From the NCBI GenBank assembly GCA_001805055.1, contig MHDZ01000043.1:1-53256 (forward strand): 53,256 nt of DNA, read 5' to 3'. Made by a program: the position numbers and the translations under genes. Shown here piece by piece: positions 34,489-43,760 of the stretch. The DNA is from Nitrospirae bacterium GWC2_57_13. Its GTDB lineage: Bacteria; Nitrospirota; UBA9217. The notes beneath the pieces were generated by a model. That model ran no database searches. It was not told where the DNA came from and saw nothing but the letters and a program-made list of their open reading frames with translations. Within the stretch, counting starts at the first letter, position 1, and each line of letters opens with the position of its first letter.

Positions 34489-35691
34489 ATGGCACATGAA
34501 GAATCTGAAATAGCGAAACTGACGGAACGTATCGCTAAGGATCCCAAATCCAAGCTCTTTGTGCCTCTTGCGGAAGAATACAAGAAGGCAGGGGACCTGG
34601 AAATGGCGCTTCATGTTTTGACCGAAGGATTGAAGAACAATCCCGGGTACGTAACGGCCAAGTCATTTCTGGGCCGTCTGCTCGTAGAAAAGGGAGACCT
34701 CGCAGGAGCGAAGAAGGAATTCGAAGAGGTTGTCAAGGCGATTCCCGACAACCTCCTGGCGCAGAAAAAGCTGGGAGACATCAATGCGCTGCAGGGCAAT
34801 AGTGCGGGGGCGCTTGCCCATTATAAGGCAGCGCTGGCGCTTACCCCCAAGGATGAAGAACTTTCATCGATGATCGCTGATCTGCAAGCAGGGCGATCCA
34901 TTGCCGGGAGATTGCCTGTTCCAAAGCTGCAGCCCGCACCACCTGCTGCGCCGAAGCAAGCAGCTCCTGTCCAGGGAACTGCAGCGCCGATTGCCCTGAA
35001 GGGTCAGGCTGTGCAGGCTGCGGTGCCGGGGCTTCGGGCGAAAGCCGCAGTTCCTCAGGCAGAGGAGCCGGAAGAGATTCTTGCTCTCGATCCAATCCCT
35101 GCGGCACCTGCTCCGGAGGCGCCGACAGTGAAGGCCGGTCTTTCCGGCCCAGATCCTGATTTTGACTTTCTTGCCGAAACAGCGGTCCTGCCTGCTGTTG
35201 CACCCGGCAGGGCGCTGCAGCATGATCTGCCTGGACCGTCACCTGCGCCGTCCGTGCCGGAAGACAAGGATGATCTGTCGACGGACACGCTTGCTGAGCT
35301 CTACATCGCCCAAGGGTTTTTCGAGAAGGCCATCGATATCTACCAGCGGATGGCAGCTGAAAATCCCGGCAATGCAGCGCTGAGCCGCAAGCTGAAGGAC
35401 GTACGGGCCATGGCAGGCATTGCACCCTCCGCTGATGCGGTCATGCCTGACCAGGGACATGAAGCGGCAGGCGGGGTCCGGGAATGGTCACCGGCATATT
35501 CCGCCCATCCCGATGCTGCTGCCGCTATGCCCCTTGCCGGAGATTTTGCTTCGCAGGAGCAGGGGACGGGACAAGGTGATCAGGCGGACCGGGGCGGTGC
35601 GTTCGGAGGGGCGACGGGAGATAATCGTCGCCAGACTGTCGCCCGGCTTGAGCACTGGCTAAAAAATATCATGAAGGAGAAGAACAGGTAA
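34489..35691 (+). CDS. TPR protein with Ala/Pro-rich linker
   Basis: 400 residues from ATG 34489. The N-terminal part (1-130) is about three TPR units (PLAEEYKKAGDLEMALHVL; AKSFLGRLLVEKGDLAGAKKEF; AQKKLGDINALQGNSAGALAHY). A low-complexity Ala/Pro/Gln linker (about 140-260) follows, then a further TPR (LAELYIAQGFFEKAIDIYQRM, about 276-296). The C-terminus ends in a short helix. No signal peptide is seen. The stop codon abuts the start of the Roadblock/LC7 gene, so the two products are likely partners. Confidence 0.85.
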   Translation: MAHEESEIAKLTERIAKDPKSKLFVPLAEEYKKAGDLEMALHVLTEGLKNNPGYVTAKSFLGRLLVEKGDLAGAKKEFEEVVKAIPDNLLAQKKLGDINALQGNSAGALAHYKAALALTPKDEELSSMIADLQAGRSIAGRLPVPKLQPAPPAAPKQAAPVQGTAAPIALKGQAVQAAVPGLRAKAAVPQAEEPEEILALDPIPAAPAPEAPTVKAGLSGPDPDFDFLAETAVLPAVAPGRALQHDLPGPSPAPSVPEDKDDLSTDTLAELYIAQGFFEKAIDIYQRMAAENPGNAALSRKLKDVRAMAGIAPSADAVMPDQGHEAAGGVREWSPAYSAHPDAAAAMPLAGDFASQEQGTGQGDQADRGGAFGGATGDNRRQTVARLEHWLKNIMKEKNR

Positions 35692-36048
35692 ATGCCCTTT
35701 TCCGATATTCTAAAAGAACTCGTGAATGGAACGGAGGGTGCCATCGGAGCCCTTGTCGTCGGCGTTGACGGGATCCCTGTTGACGAGTTTTCCGTCGACC
35801 AGGCCATGGACCTTCAGTCCATGACGGTGGAATATGCTTCGCTCCTGAAGGAGATCGAAAAAGGATCTCGGGCGGCACAGCTCGGGTCGACGCGGGAAGT
35901 TACGGTTATGGCAGACCGGGCCATGGTCATGCTGCGGCGGCTCAATGCGGAGTATTTTTTGGTCCTCGTCATCGGGCCGAACGGCAATTTCGGCAAAGGC
36001 AGGTTTCTTCTCCGTATGTCGGTTCCTAAATTTCTTAAAGAGTTCTAA
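35692..36048 (+). CDS. Roadblock/LC7 domain protein (MglB-like)
   Basis: 118 residues, one Roadblock/LC7 domain. LVNGTEGAIGALVVGVDGIPVDEF and the MLRRLNAEYFLVLVIGPNGNFGKGRFLLR block are typical. Such proteins are usually GTPase-activating or scaffold partners of small Ras-like GTPases (MglA, Gli). No GTPase gene is in the window. Immediately coupled to the upstream TPR gene (no gap). Confidence 0.9.
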   Translation: MPFSDILKELVNGTEGAIGALVVGVDGIPVDEFSVDQAMDLQSMTVEYASLLKEIEKGSRAAQLGSTREVTVMADRAMVMLRRLNAEYFLVLVIGPNGNFGKGRFLLRMSVPKFLKEF

Positions 36049-36188
36049 GACAGCCGCGGTCGATCCATTCATCAGTGTACAGCAGCTTCCGGTCCCGCTC
36101 TTCACCCGTCCGGGCGCTGTGCTGAGAGTATGCGTATGTTGCTGCATCCATGAAGGAGGTTTTGTACCGGCACCTTGCGGGAAAACCA

Positions 36189-36623
36189 ATGAAGATCCTC
36201 GTTATCCATGGACCAAACCTGAACCTGCTCGGCACGCGCGAGCCCGAGATCTACGGCTCCCTTACGCTCGACGACGTGAACGAGCGGATTTCGAAGCTGG
36301 CGTCGGAGTTGGGCGTGGAGGTGGAGTTTTTTCAGTCCAACCATGAAGGGCAGCTGGTGGACGCTATCCAGGGTGCCGTCGGTCGCTGCCAGGCAATCGT
36401 TATCAACCCGGGCGCCTATACGCATACGAGCGTCGCGCTGCGTGATGCTGTGGCGGGGACGGGAGTTCCCACCATTGAAGCCCATCTATCCAACATTCAC
36501 CGGCGAGAGGAATTCCGGAAGCATTCCTATATTGCCGGGGTCGCGGCTGGCCAGATCTGCGGCTTTGGACCTGACAGTTATCTGCTGGCCCTACGGGCTG
36601 CCGTGGGGCTTGTGAAGAAATGA
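36189..36623 (+). CDS. aroQ: type II 3-dehydroquinate dehydratase
   Basis: 144 residues from ATG 36189, the usual family start ([23 protein letters not shown]). Catalytic Tyr lies in IYGS (about 22), the substrate-binding [12 protein letters not shown] (about 75-86) and the catalytic His in [18 protein letters not shown] (about 98-115) are all present. It performs the third step of the shikimate pathway. An AAGGAGG at 36153-36159 is 29 bases too far upstream and would suit a 13-residue longer form whose ATG (36150) it follows, so the start is slightly uncertain. Its stop overlaps the pepP start (ATGA). Confidence 0.95.
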   Translation: MKILVIHGPNLNLLGTREPEIYGSLTLDDVNERISKLASELGVEVEFFQSNHEGQLVDAIQGAVGRCQAIVINPGAYTHTSVALRDAVAGTGVPTIEAHLSNIHRREEFRKHSYIAGVAAGQICGFGPDSYLLALRAAVGLVKK

Positions 36624-37732
36624 ATGGCAGGCCGGAGCAGGTGAGGCGAAGGAAGCTCAGGAAGCGCATGGCTGAACTCGGTATCAGCTCGCTGCTCGTG
36701 ACCAGGCGGGAGAACATCAGATACCTCACAGGCTTTACCGGATCAGCAGGAGTTGTTGTGCTGTCCGGCACTACGACGCATCTGATAACGGATTTTCGCT
36801 ATAAAGTGCAGGCAGCCAGGGAAGCTGCGGGAGTCACGATACGCATCCAGAAGAACGACTGGATAGAGGCGTTTCATGAACTGGGCCGCAGGATCGGCAT
36901 GCAGGAAGTCTGGTACGACGAGTCTTCCCTGACCGGAGACACGCTCAGAAAGCTGCGCGCTCCTAGTCTGAAATTGATGGGGCGTGGAGACGTCGTAACC
37001 GATCTGCGCAAGCGCAAGGACCAGCGTGAGATCCAGAGCATCAGAACGGCCCTTCGCAGGGCTGAACGTTCTTTTCGAGATTTGGCGCCCTCCATCCGTC
37101 CGGGTGTGACCGAGCAGGACCTGGCATTGCAACTGGAATTCCTGATGCGCAGGAAAGGCGCGCGCCGCGCAGCATTCGATATCATCGTGGCATCGGGCGG
37201 GAACGGCGCCATGCCCCATGCATCAGTCACCAACAGACGTCTTCGCAGGGGAGACCTGGTGACCTTCGATTTTGGTGCAGAGGCTGACGGGTATTTCTGC
37301 GATCTTACGAGAACGCTTTGCGTCGGCAGCCCTGACCGGAAGCAGCGGGAGATCCATGAACTTGTGCAGCGGGCGCAGCAGGCCGCCATCGATGCGATCG
37401 GTCCTGGTGTTGCCTGCAGCACCGTAGATGCTGCAGCCCGTGACATCATCGCAGGGGCCGGGTACGGTGATGGATTCGGTCACGGCACCGGCCATGGTGT
37501 GGGACTCATGGTGCATGAAGCCCCCCGGTTGTCGCCGATGTCCAAGGATGTGCTCGAGCAGGGAATGGTCGTGACGATCGAACCGGGAGTGTATATCCCC
37601 GGGTGGGGCGGTGTACGGATCGAGGACATGGTCCTGGTGAGTGAGCAGGGAGCAAAGGTCCTATCATCGCTTTCCCGGGGGTGGAATGTCGCTGCACCGC
37701 GTAGAACCGTCCAAACAATAAAAAAGAGGTAA
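36620..37732 (+). CDS. pepP: M24 family Xaa-Pro aminopeptidase
   Basis: 370 residues. A creatinase-like N-terminal domain (1-130, with [20 protein letters not shown]) precedes the pita-bread catalytic domain. Metal ligands are visible: Asp pair in [17 protein letters not shown] (about 214-230), His in [16 protein letters not shown] (about 285-300), Glu in [11 protein letters not shown] and Glu in GVRIED. It removes N-terminal residues before proline. Overlaps aroQ by 4 bp and lies 16 bp before efp, the common aroQ-pepP-efp order. Confidence 0.95.
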   Translation: MNGRPEQVRRRKLRKRMAELGISSLLVTRRENIRYLTGFTGSAGVVVLSGTTTHLITDFRYKVQAAREAAGVTIRIQKNDWIEAFHELGRRIGMQEVWYDESSLTGDTLRKLRAPSLKLMGRGDVVTDLRKRKDQREIQSIRTALRRAERSFRDLAPSIRPGVTEQDLALQLEFLMRRKGARRAAFDIIVASGGNGAMPHASVTNRRLRRGDLVTFDFGAEADGYFCDLTRTLCVGSPDRKQREIHELVQRAQQAAIDAIGPGVACSTVDAAARDIIAGAGYGDGFGHGTGHGVGLMVHEAPRLSPMSKDVLEQGMVVTIEPGVYIPGWGGVRIEDMVLVSEQGAKVLSSLSRGWNVAAPRRTVQTIKKR

Positions 37733-37748
37733 AGGGAGGAAGACAGAA

Positions 37749-38315
37749 GTGCCAGTTTCAACTGCGGAGTTCAGAAACGGATTAAAGATCGAACTGGACG
37801 GCGAGCCCTATGTAATCGTTGATTTCCAGCATGTCAAGCCGGGCAAGGGCGGGGCCTTTGTGCGGACGAAGATCAAGAGCCTCAAGTCGGGGAACGTGAT
37901 AGACCGCACTTTTCGGTCCGGTGAAAAGGTGGATAACCCCGATCTTGAAGAAAAGAAGATGCAGTATCTCTATTCCACAGGTGATGAGCGCGTGTTCATG
38001 GACAGCAGCACCTATGAACAGGTTTCACTCAGCGAAAAGCAGCTGGGCGACAGCGTTGACTATCTCAAGGAGAACATGGAGATCAAAGTGCTGAATTTCC
38101 GGGGAACGCCCATCTCCGTCGAACTGCCCATGTTCGTGGAGCTGAAGATAGCGCAGACCGATCCGGGCGTGCGCGGAGATACGGCTTCGGGCGGATCAAA
38201 ACCCGCAACACTTGAGTCCGGCGCCGTGGTCAAGGTGCCGCTCTATATGAACGAAGGCGACATCATCAAAGTGGATACGCGCACCGGTACGTTCATCGAA
38301 CGGGTGAAACAATAG
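37749..38315 (+). CDS. efp: translation elongation factor P
   Basis: 188 residues from a GTG start with GGGAGGAAG upstream; length is standard. The modifiable Lys33 is in VKPGKGGAF, and the three beta-barrel domains are intact, ending in [16 protein letters not shown] relieves ribosome stalling at polyproline. The Lys at the tip suggests a lysine-type modification, but no epmA/epmB gene is in the window. Confidence 0.97.
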   Translation: MPVSTAEFRNGLKIELDGEPYVIVDFQHVKPGKGGAFVRTKIKSLKSGNVIDRTFRSGEKVDNPDLEEKKMQYLYSTGDERVFMDSSTYEQVSLSEKQLGDSVDYLKENMEIKVLNFRGTPISVELPMFVELKIAQTDPGVRGDTASGGSKPATLESGAVVKVPLYMNEGDIIKVDTRTGTFIERVKQ

Positions 38316-38393
38316 GGGTGCAGTTCGATTTCGTTAGCTGTCCTGGTCCGGCAGCACAGGAGCCATACTTATTTATTGTTTGAAGGAGCGATC

Positions 38394-38870
38394 ATGAACC
38401 TGAAAGAGTTGAAAGAGCTCATCGATATCCTCAAGGACACGGACATTTCGGAGGTGGAGGTAGAACGCTCCGGAGTGAGGGTAAAGATCAAGAAAGGCGG
38501 CGATATCACCTACCACACAGCCATGCCGCGCATGGAGTATCCCCCCGCCGCCCTTGTTGCGCCCTCCGTTCCGGCTCCGGTGATCGAACAAGCGCAGGCT
38601 GCCAAGGCAATCGAGGCCGCCAAGGCGAACCAGATCAAGGTGGCTTCACCGATTGTGGGGACCTTTTACCGGGCAAGCTCTCCGGACAAGCCTGCTTATG
38701 TGGAGGTGGGCGATGTAGTAAAGAAAGGCCAGATCCTTTGCATCATCGAGGCGATGAAGCTTATGAACGAGATCGAATCTGAAGCGGCCGGCAAGGTGGT
38801 GCAGGTACTTATCGAAAGCGGCCAGCCCGTTGAATACGGGCAGGCGCTCTTCCTGATCGAATCGGTGTAG
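38394..38870 (+). CDS. accB: acetyl-CoA carboxylase biotin carboxyl carrier protein
   Basis: 158 residues from ATG 38394 (GAAGGAGCG upstream). The N-terminal part contains [20 protein letters not shown], then an Ala/Pro-rich linker (about 45-80), and the biotinyl domain with the biotin-acceptor Lys in [11 protein letters not shown] (about 122). It carries CO2 between the carboxylase and transferase of acetyl-CoA carboxylase. Followed 58 bp later by accC. Confidence 0.97.
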   Translation: MNLKELKELIDILKDTDISEVEVERSGVRVKIKKGGDITYHTAMPRMEYPPAALVAPSVPAPVIEQAQAAKAIEAAKANQIKVASPIVGTFYRASSPDKPAYVEVGDVVKKGQILCIIEAMKLMNEIESEAAGKVVQVLIESGQPVEYGQALFLIESV

Positions 38871-38928
38871 CGTCGTTGTTCGTGGCAATGAAAGAAATGA
38901 AATTCGATTTGTTTTTCGAGGTGTATGC

Positions 38929-40281
38929 GTGTTCAAAAAAATACTGATTGCCAATCGCGGTGAGATCGCCCTTCGGGTCATTCGCGCCTGTAAGGAGATG
39001 GGGATCAGGACCGTGGCGGTCCATTCCACGGCCGATGCCGATTCGCTTCATGTGCGCTTTGCAGACGAGAGCGTCTGCATAGGTCCTCCCCGCAGTTCCG
39101 ACAGTTATCTGCATGTTCCGTCTATCATCAGCGCAGCGGAGATCACCGACTCCGAGGCGATCCATCCGGGATACGGTTTCCTTGCCGAGAATGCCAGTTT
39201 CGCCGAGGTCTGCAATTCGGCAGGCATAAAATTCATCGGACCAAGCCCCGAGAGCATCAAGCTCATGGGTGATAAGGCCATTGCCCGGGACACGGCCAAG
39301 AAGGCAGGTGTACCCGTGCTTCCGGGAAGCGACGGCATCGTTATGGATGAGGCCGTTGCCGTTGAGATAGCCAGGGACCTCGGTTTTCCCGTCATCGTCA
39401 AGGCCTCAGCCGGCGGCGGCGGAAAGGGCATGCGTGTCGTTCTGGAAGAGGCGGATTTTGCCTCCGCCTTCGTGATGGCCCAGTCAGAAGCGCTTGCAGC
39501 GTTCGGAAACGCCGATGTCTATGTGGAGAAATACATCTCCCAGCCCCGGCATATCGAGATCCAGCTCCTCGCCGATGAGAAAGGCAATGTAATATCGCTG
39601 GGCGAACGGGAATGCTCGATCCAGCGGCGGCACCAGAAGCTCGTTGAGGAGGCGCTGTCGCCCACCGTTGACGCGCCTCTCAGAAAGCGCATGGGAGAAA
39701 TGGGCATCGCCATCGCGAAGGCAGTTCGCTACCGGAACGCCGGGACCATCGAGTTTCTGATGGACGAAAACCGGAACTTCTACTTCATGGAAATGAACAC
39801 CCGGGTCCAGGTGGAACATCCTGTTACGGAGCTTGTTACCGGCGTGGATATCGTGAAGGAACAGATCCGTATTGCTGCGGGTCTACCGCTTTCGATCACG
39901 CAGGAACAGGTGACATTCCGGGGGCACAGCATCGAATGCCGTATCAATGCGGAATGCCCTGAAAAATTCACCCCCTCACCGGGACGAATCACCACCTTCA
40001 ATCCGCCGGGCGGGCCTGGCGTCCGAGTGGAAACGGCGGCCTACACGCAGTATGTGATACCGCCCTATTATGATTCGATGATCGCCAAACTGATCGTATA
40101 TGCAGACACTCGTTCCGAGGCCATTGCCCGGATGCTGCGAGCCCTCGATGAGTTCATCATCGAAGGTGTAAAGACCACGATCCCTCTGCACAAGAAGATC
40201 CTGTCAGACCCTGATTTTCATAGTGGAAATATCTCGACGAAGTTCATGGAGCGGTATTATAGTCCTGCCCCGGTCACGTAA
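38929..40281 (+). CDS. accC: acetyl-CoA carboxylase biotin carboxylase subunit
   Basis: 450 residues from a GTG start. ATP-grasp enzyme: N-terminal [20 protein letters not shown], glycine-rich [11 protein letters not shown] (about 160-170), [15 protein letters not shown] (about 285-299) with catalytic residues, and the C-terminal barrel. Full family length (about 445-450). Carboxylates the biotin on AccB. The last bases overlap the reading frame of thiE. Confidence 0.97.
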   Translation: MFKKILIANRGEIALRVIRACKEMGIRTVAVHSTADADSLHVRFADESVCIGPPRSSDSYLHVPSIISAAEITDSEAIHPGYGFLAENASFAEVCNSAGIKFIGPSPESIKLMGDKAIARDTAKKAGVPVLPGSDGIVMDEAVAVEIARDLGFPVIVKASAGGGGKGMRVVLEEADFASAFVMAQSEALAAFGNADVYVEKYISQPRHIEIQLLADEKGNVISLGERECSIQRRHQKLVEEALSPTVDAPLRKRMGEMGIAIAKAVRYRNAGTIEFLMDENRNFYFMEMNTRVQVEHPVTELVTGVDIVKEQIRIAAGLPLSITQEQVTFRGHSIECRINAECPEKFTPSPGRITTFNPPGGPGVRVETAAYTQYVIPPYYDSMIAKLIVYADTRSEAIARMLRALDEFIIEGVKTTIPLHKKILSDPDFHSGNISTKFMERYYSPAPVT

Positions 40282-40900
40282 CATACGCGGCGTCTGCCTG
40301 ATCATTGATCAGGAATCGCTGCATTCGGGTGCTGACGAGGCCCTGTTTCAGGCGCTGGCCGCAGGGGTGCGCTTTTTTCAATATCGTTCGAAAAAGAGCA
40401 CCAGAAAAGCGCTGTTCGACAGGGCAGTAACGCTTGCCGCCACAGCACATCGGGCGGGAGCGCTCTTTTTTGTGAACGATCATGTCGATGTCGCCATTGC
40501 AGCAGGAGCCGATGGAGTGCACCTCGGTCAGGAAGACCTCCCCATAGAATTAGCGCAAAAACTAGCCGGCACTGAATTTCTGATCGGGATTTCGACGCAT
40601 GATCTCGATCAAGCGAAGGCTGCACAGAAAGCCGGAGCCGATTATATCGGCTTCGGACCGGTCTTTCCGACAACAACAAAGGACGCCGGCAGGGTACAGG
40701 GACTGGAAGAGTTGGGAAGGATCTGCGCTTCCGTTTCTATTCCTGTCATCGCCATCGGCGGAATAAATAACGATAACGCGGGCGATACGATTAGCGCAGG
40801 CGCAGCCGGCATCGCGGTCGTTTCTTCGGTCCTCTCCGCGCCTGACATGAATGCGGCGGCGGAAAATATGGTCAAGATTGTGGAAGCTGTGCTCTCATGA
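40223..40900 (+). CDS. thiE: thiamine phosphate synthase (ThiE), or TenI-like
   Basis: 225 residues from GTG 40223, which overlaps accC by 59 bp; no other standard start lies between it and the conserved [11 protein letters not shown], so either this start or a rare codon is used. Family blocks: [11 protein letters not shown] (about 51-61, usually QLRxK), [25 protein letters not shown] (about 84-108), [14 protein letters not shown] (about 141-154) and [10 protein letters not shown] (about 174-183). It joins HMP-PP and thiazole phosphate. The family includes TenI, but the intact diphosphate loop FPTTTK favours ThiE. Confidence 0.85.
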   Translation: MEISRRSSWSGIIVLPRSRNIRGVCLIIDQESLHSGADEALFQALAAGVRFFQYRSKKSTRKALFDRAVTLAATAHRAGALFFVNDHVDVAIAAGADGVHLGQEDLPIELAQKLAGTEFLIGISTHDLDQAKAAQKAGADYIGFGPVFPTTTKDAGRVQGLEELGRICASVSIPVIAIGGINNDNAGDTISAGAAGIAVVSSVLSAPDMNAAAENMVKIVEAVLS

Positions 40901-41053
40901 TCACAGACGCTGCAGATAAAAAGGATCGGCAATGCCGAATTTCATAGCCTTGTAACACAGTAAGCGACAGTGCGATCGGCTGGCCAGAGTAATTGTATCG
41001 TGCAGAGAAACGGCCCATGGTTCAACCTAAAAACGGCAGTTGGCCGCAGATTC

Positions 41054-41086
41054 ACCCCGTTAGAAATAAGAACCTTCTAACGGGGT
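41054..41086. repeat. 12-bp perfect hairpin, REP-like
   Basis: ACCCCGTTAGAA (41054-41065) and TTCTAACGGGGT (41075-41086) are perfectly complementary around a 9-base loop. There is no T-run, so it looks like a REP-type element. It is unlike the other palindrome families in the window and occurs only here. Confidence 0.65.
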
Positions 41087-41190
41087 AAACGCGTATTTTT
41101 GCAGATGTAACCAGGCGTTCGGACAGAAAGGGGCTTCACCCCAAAGGTGATTCTTTTTCAACAGCAAAAGAGTTTTTTTGTCTGTTTTTG

Positions 41191-41205
41191 TCCGATCGTA
41201 TCGGA
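41191..41205. promoter_or_regulatory. short dyad upstream of the ABC transporter genes
   Basis: TCCGAT-CGT-ATCGGA, 6-bp arms, about 75 bp upstream of the start codon. Possible operator by position only. Confidence 0.3.
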
Positions 41206-41278
41206 TTTTATCCGCGTCCAAATACTTTTTTCAGATTTAACGGTTCCGGCCGGTCCGAGGTTCTTCGGAGGGGGTATC

Positions 41279-42385
41279 ATGAGAAAAATAGTGAGATCCA
41301 TGATGATCTTGTCTTTGCTCGCTGCGCTTGCCGGCTGCGCCAAGGACGACTCCGAGGTCATCAAGATCGGCGCAGTCGGTCCCATGACGGGCGACCAGAG
41401 CAAAATGGGGACGGACCTGAAGAATTCCGTAGAACTGGCCGTTGCCGAATGGAACGAGAGGGGCGGGGTGCTGGGCAAAAAGATCGTGATGATCGCGGGC
41501 GACGACCAGGCAGACCCGAAGCAGGCCGTTTCAATGGCGAATAAATTCATCAACCAGAAGGTCGTGGGCGTCGTAGGCCACTGGAATTCAAGCTGCTCGA
41601 TCCCGGCGTCAAAATACTACAATGACGAGAATGTGGTGATGATCACCCCTGCGACGACGAATCCCAAGCTGACCCTCCAGGGTTTCAGCAGGGTGTTCCG
41701 TGTCTGCGGCACCGACGACCAGCAGGGGCGTATTGCCGCCGAATTCGTCGTAAACAAACTGAAGCCCGCCCGGATCGCCGTGATTCACGACAAGACCGCC
41801 TATGGCCAGGGACTGGCAGAGTATTTCAAGAAGGCCCTGGGTGAAAAGGTCAAGATCGTCTTTTACAACGGTATCGTTCTCCGGGACGCCGACTATAAGG
41901 CTGTGCTTACGGCGATCAAAGAAACGAAGCCGGACGCCTACTTTTTCGGCGGCGTCTATCCCGAGGCGGGACGGCTCGTTCGACAGGCCAACGAGATCGG
42001 TCTTGCTGCTCCCATGATCACCGGCGACGGCGTCTTTGATCCCACCTTTATCGATATAGCCGGAAAGGCCGCAGAAGGAGCATTTGTCACCTTTGGCAGG
42101 GACCCATCAGGGTTGCCGACAGCCCAGTCCTTCATCTCAAAATATACGGCCCGCTACGGCAGTCCCGGCCCCTATTCGCTAAATGCCTATGATGCGGCCA
42201 ACATCATCCTGAGCGCCATTGAAAAGACAGGCACGACCGACGGGGCGAAGCTGGCCGCGTATATTTCAAAAACCACTTTCAAGGGCGGTTTCGGTGATAT
42301 TGCATTTGACAAGAATGGCGACGTAAAAAAGGCGCCCTATGTGGTCTGGGCGGTCAGGGACGGGAAGTTCCAACAGGTCCCGTAA
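41279..42385 (+). CDS. livK: branched-chain amino acid ABC transporter substrate-binding lipoprotein
   Basis: 368 residues from ATG 41279 (CGGAGGGGG upstream). The signal peptide ends in LAALAGC, a good lipobox with Cys about 20. The body is a type I periplasmic binding protein: IKIGAVGPMTGDQSKMG at the N-terminus, GHWNSSCSIPASKYY and MITPATTNPKL (ligand-binding segment), IAVIHDKTAYGQG, DAYFFGG, and PYSLNAYDAANIILSAIE near the end. These are LivJ/LivK/AmiC-type signatures. Substrate may be branched-chain amino acids, amides or urea. livH follows directly. Confidence 0.9.
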   Translation: MRKIVRSMMILSLLAALAGCAKDDSEVIKIGAVGPMTGDQSKMGTDLKNSVELAVAEWNERGGVLGKKIVMIAGDDQADPKQAVSMANKFINQKVVGVVGHWNSSCSIPASKYYNDENVVMITPATTNPKLTLQGFSRVFRVCGTDDQQGRIAAEFVVNKLKPARIAVIHDKTAYGQGLAEYFKKALGEKVKIVFYNGIVLRDADYKAVLTAIKETKPDAYFFGGVYPEAGRLVRQANEIGLAAPMITGDGVFDPTFIDIAGKAAEGAFVTFGRDPSGLPTAQSFISKYTARYGSPGPYSLNAYDAANIILSAIEKTGTTDGAKLAAYISKTTFKGGFGDIAFDKNGDVKKAPYVVWAVRDGKFQQVP

Positions 42386-42395
42386 GGTCCTTCAG

Positions 42396-43298
42396 ATGTT
42401 CATGCAGCAGCTCATAAACGGACTCGCCCTGGGAGCCGTGTATGCCCTGATCGCACTGGGTTACACCATGGTTTACGGCATCCTGCAGCTCATCAACTTC
42501 GCTCACGGCGAAGTGTACATGCTGGGCGCCTATCTGGGCATCATCGTCCTCGGAATTTTGACCGCTCTTGGCCTTCCGGCCTACAGTCTGCCGCTCACTA
42601 TTTTCATAACTCTCGGTCTGTCAATGCTCTTTTGTGCGGCCTATGGCGCAACGATCGAACGCATTGCCTACCGGCCGCTTCGCGGCGCGTCTAGGCTGGC
42701 GCCGCTCATCAGCGCAGTGGGAATGTCCATAATTCTCCAGAACATCGTCATGCTCCTGCAGGGGAAGGAATACAAGTATCTGCCTCCCGTCATTTCGTTC
42801 GAGGGCTATGCGCTGTTCGGGGCCAGGATATCACCGGTCGAGATATTCATCCTGGGAGCGTCGATCCTGCTGATGCTGGGGCTCCAGCTCTTTATCTCAC
42901 GCACGAAGATGGGCAAGGCTATGCGCGCAACAGCCCAGGACAGGATCATGGCCGGCCTGACGGGAGTCAATATCAACAGGGTGATCGGCGTCACCTTCAT
43001 GATCGGATCGGCCCTTGCTGCTGTTGCGGGCGTCATGGTGACCCTCTCGTACGGAGTTGTGCACTTCTTCATGGGCTATACAGCGGGACTGAAGGCCTTC
43101 ACCGCTGCCGTACTCGGCGGCATCGGCAGCATCCCCGGCGCCATGCTCGGTGGTTTCATGCTCGGAATAATCGAAAACTTCGGTGCAAGCTATATCTCGA
43201 GCGTGTATAAAGACGCATTTGCCTTTGTCGTGTTGATACTTACCCTCATCATCCGGCCGTCTGGTCTTATCGGTCCCCGGGAACTGGATAAGGTCTGA
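42396..43298 (+). CDS. livH: branched-chain amino acid ABC transporter permease LivH
   Basis: 300 residues from ATG 42396 (a second ATG is two codons later). About eight membrane helices. LivH signatures: INGLALGAVYALIALGYTMVYG at the N-terminus, NFAHGEVYMLGAY, AQDRIMAGLTGVNINRVI, and a C-terminal GGIGSIPGAMLGGFMLGIIE (EAA-like loop). Normally livM, livG and livF follow, but queD comes next, so the partner permease and both ATPases are missing here. Confidence 0.93.
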   Translation: MFMQQLINGLALGAVYALIALGYTMVYGILQLINFAHGEVYMLGAYLGIIVLGILTALGLPAYSLPLTIFITLGLSMLFCAAYGATIERIAYRPLRGASRLAPLISAVGMSIILQNIVMLLQGKEYKYLPPVISFEGYALFGARISPVEIFILGASILLMLGLQLFISRTKMGKAMRATAQDRIMAGLTGVNINRVIGVTFMIGSALAAVAGVMVTLSYGVVHFFMGYTAGLKAFTAAVLGGIGSIPGAMLGGFMLGIIENFGASYISSVYKDAFAFVVLILTLIIRPSGLIGPRELDKV

Positions 43299-43354
43299 GG
43301 CGGTCAGAAATAATTCCGAAAAAAATCGTTGTATTTTTGCTGTTTTTTTCCGTA

Positions 43355-43383
43355 TTGACTTTTCCCGGTCCATCACTTATCAT
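43355..43383 (+). promoter_or_regulatory. sigma-70 promoter of queD, predicted leaderless transcript
   Basis: TTGACT (43355-43360), 17 bp, TATCAT (43378-43383). The start codon of queD begins at 43392, so transcription would start at or within 2-3 bases of the ATG. Confidence 0.65.
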
Positions 43384-43391
43384 GTTCGCCC

Positions 43392-43760
43392 ATGTATGAA
43401 CTTATGATCGAATCGAGATTTGCTGCAGCGCATCAGCTTCGCGGTTACCAGGGAAAATGCGAAAAGCTGCACGGCCATAACTGGCGGGTTACGATGGCCG
43501 TGACGGCTGAGCGCCTGAACGAGCAGGGGCTCGCCATAGATTTTACCGACCTCAATAAGGCTCTGCGCGAAGTGCTGGATCAGCTGGAGCACAGCTTTCT
43601 GAACGATATTTTCCCGTTCACCGAGATCAATCCCTCCTCCGAGAACCTGGCGAAGTGGATCTACGACGGCCTCGCAAAGAAACTGAATGACGACAACCTC
43701 GAGGTCGCGAGCGTCACCGTCTGGGAATCTGATACGGCTTCTTCCAGTTATTTTGAATAA
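43392..43760 (+). CDS. queD: 6-carboxy-tetrahydropterin synthase (QueD/PTPS family)
   Basis: 122 residues. Zinc ligands His14 (AAHQL), His27 and His29 (LHGHNW), and the catalytic Cys23 in CEKLHGH are visible; the C-terminal Glu in VWESDTASS is the pterin anchor. It makes the second intermediate of queuosine/7-deazaguanine synthesis. No Shine-Dalgarno precedes the ATG and the promoter -10 ends 8 bases before it. The stop overlaps the ATG of tldE (TAATG), so the two are translated together. No other queuosine gene is adjacent. Confidence 0.93.
   Translation: MYELMIESRFAAAHQLRGYQGKCEKLHGHNWRVTMAVTAERLNEQGLAIDFTDLNKALREVLDQLEHSFLNDIFPFTEINPSSENLAKWIYDGLAKKLNDDNLEVASVTVWESDTASSSYFE

Larger units (their letters stand above)
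40901..41278. other. 378-bp intergenic region with hairpins
   Basis: It holds a weak hairpin after thiE (TCGGC/GCCGA, 40926-40938, no T-run), a strong 12-bp hairpin (41054-41086), a T-rich stretch and a short dyad (41191-41205). CGGAGGGGG just before the next ATG is the ribosome site. No gene or convincing promoter is seen. Confidence 0.55.

Noticed and set aside
36150-36188. Longer AroQ start at 36150
   Set aside because: The AAGGAGG is downstream of that ATG, not upstream. The family begins at [10 protein letters not shown] (36189).
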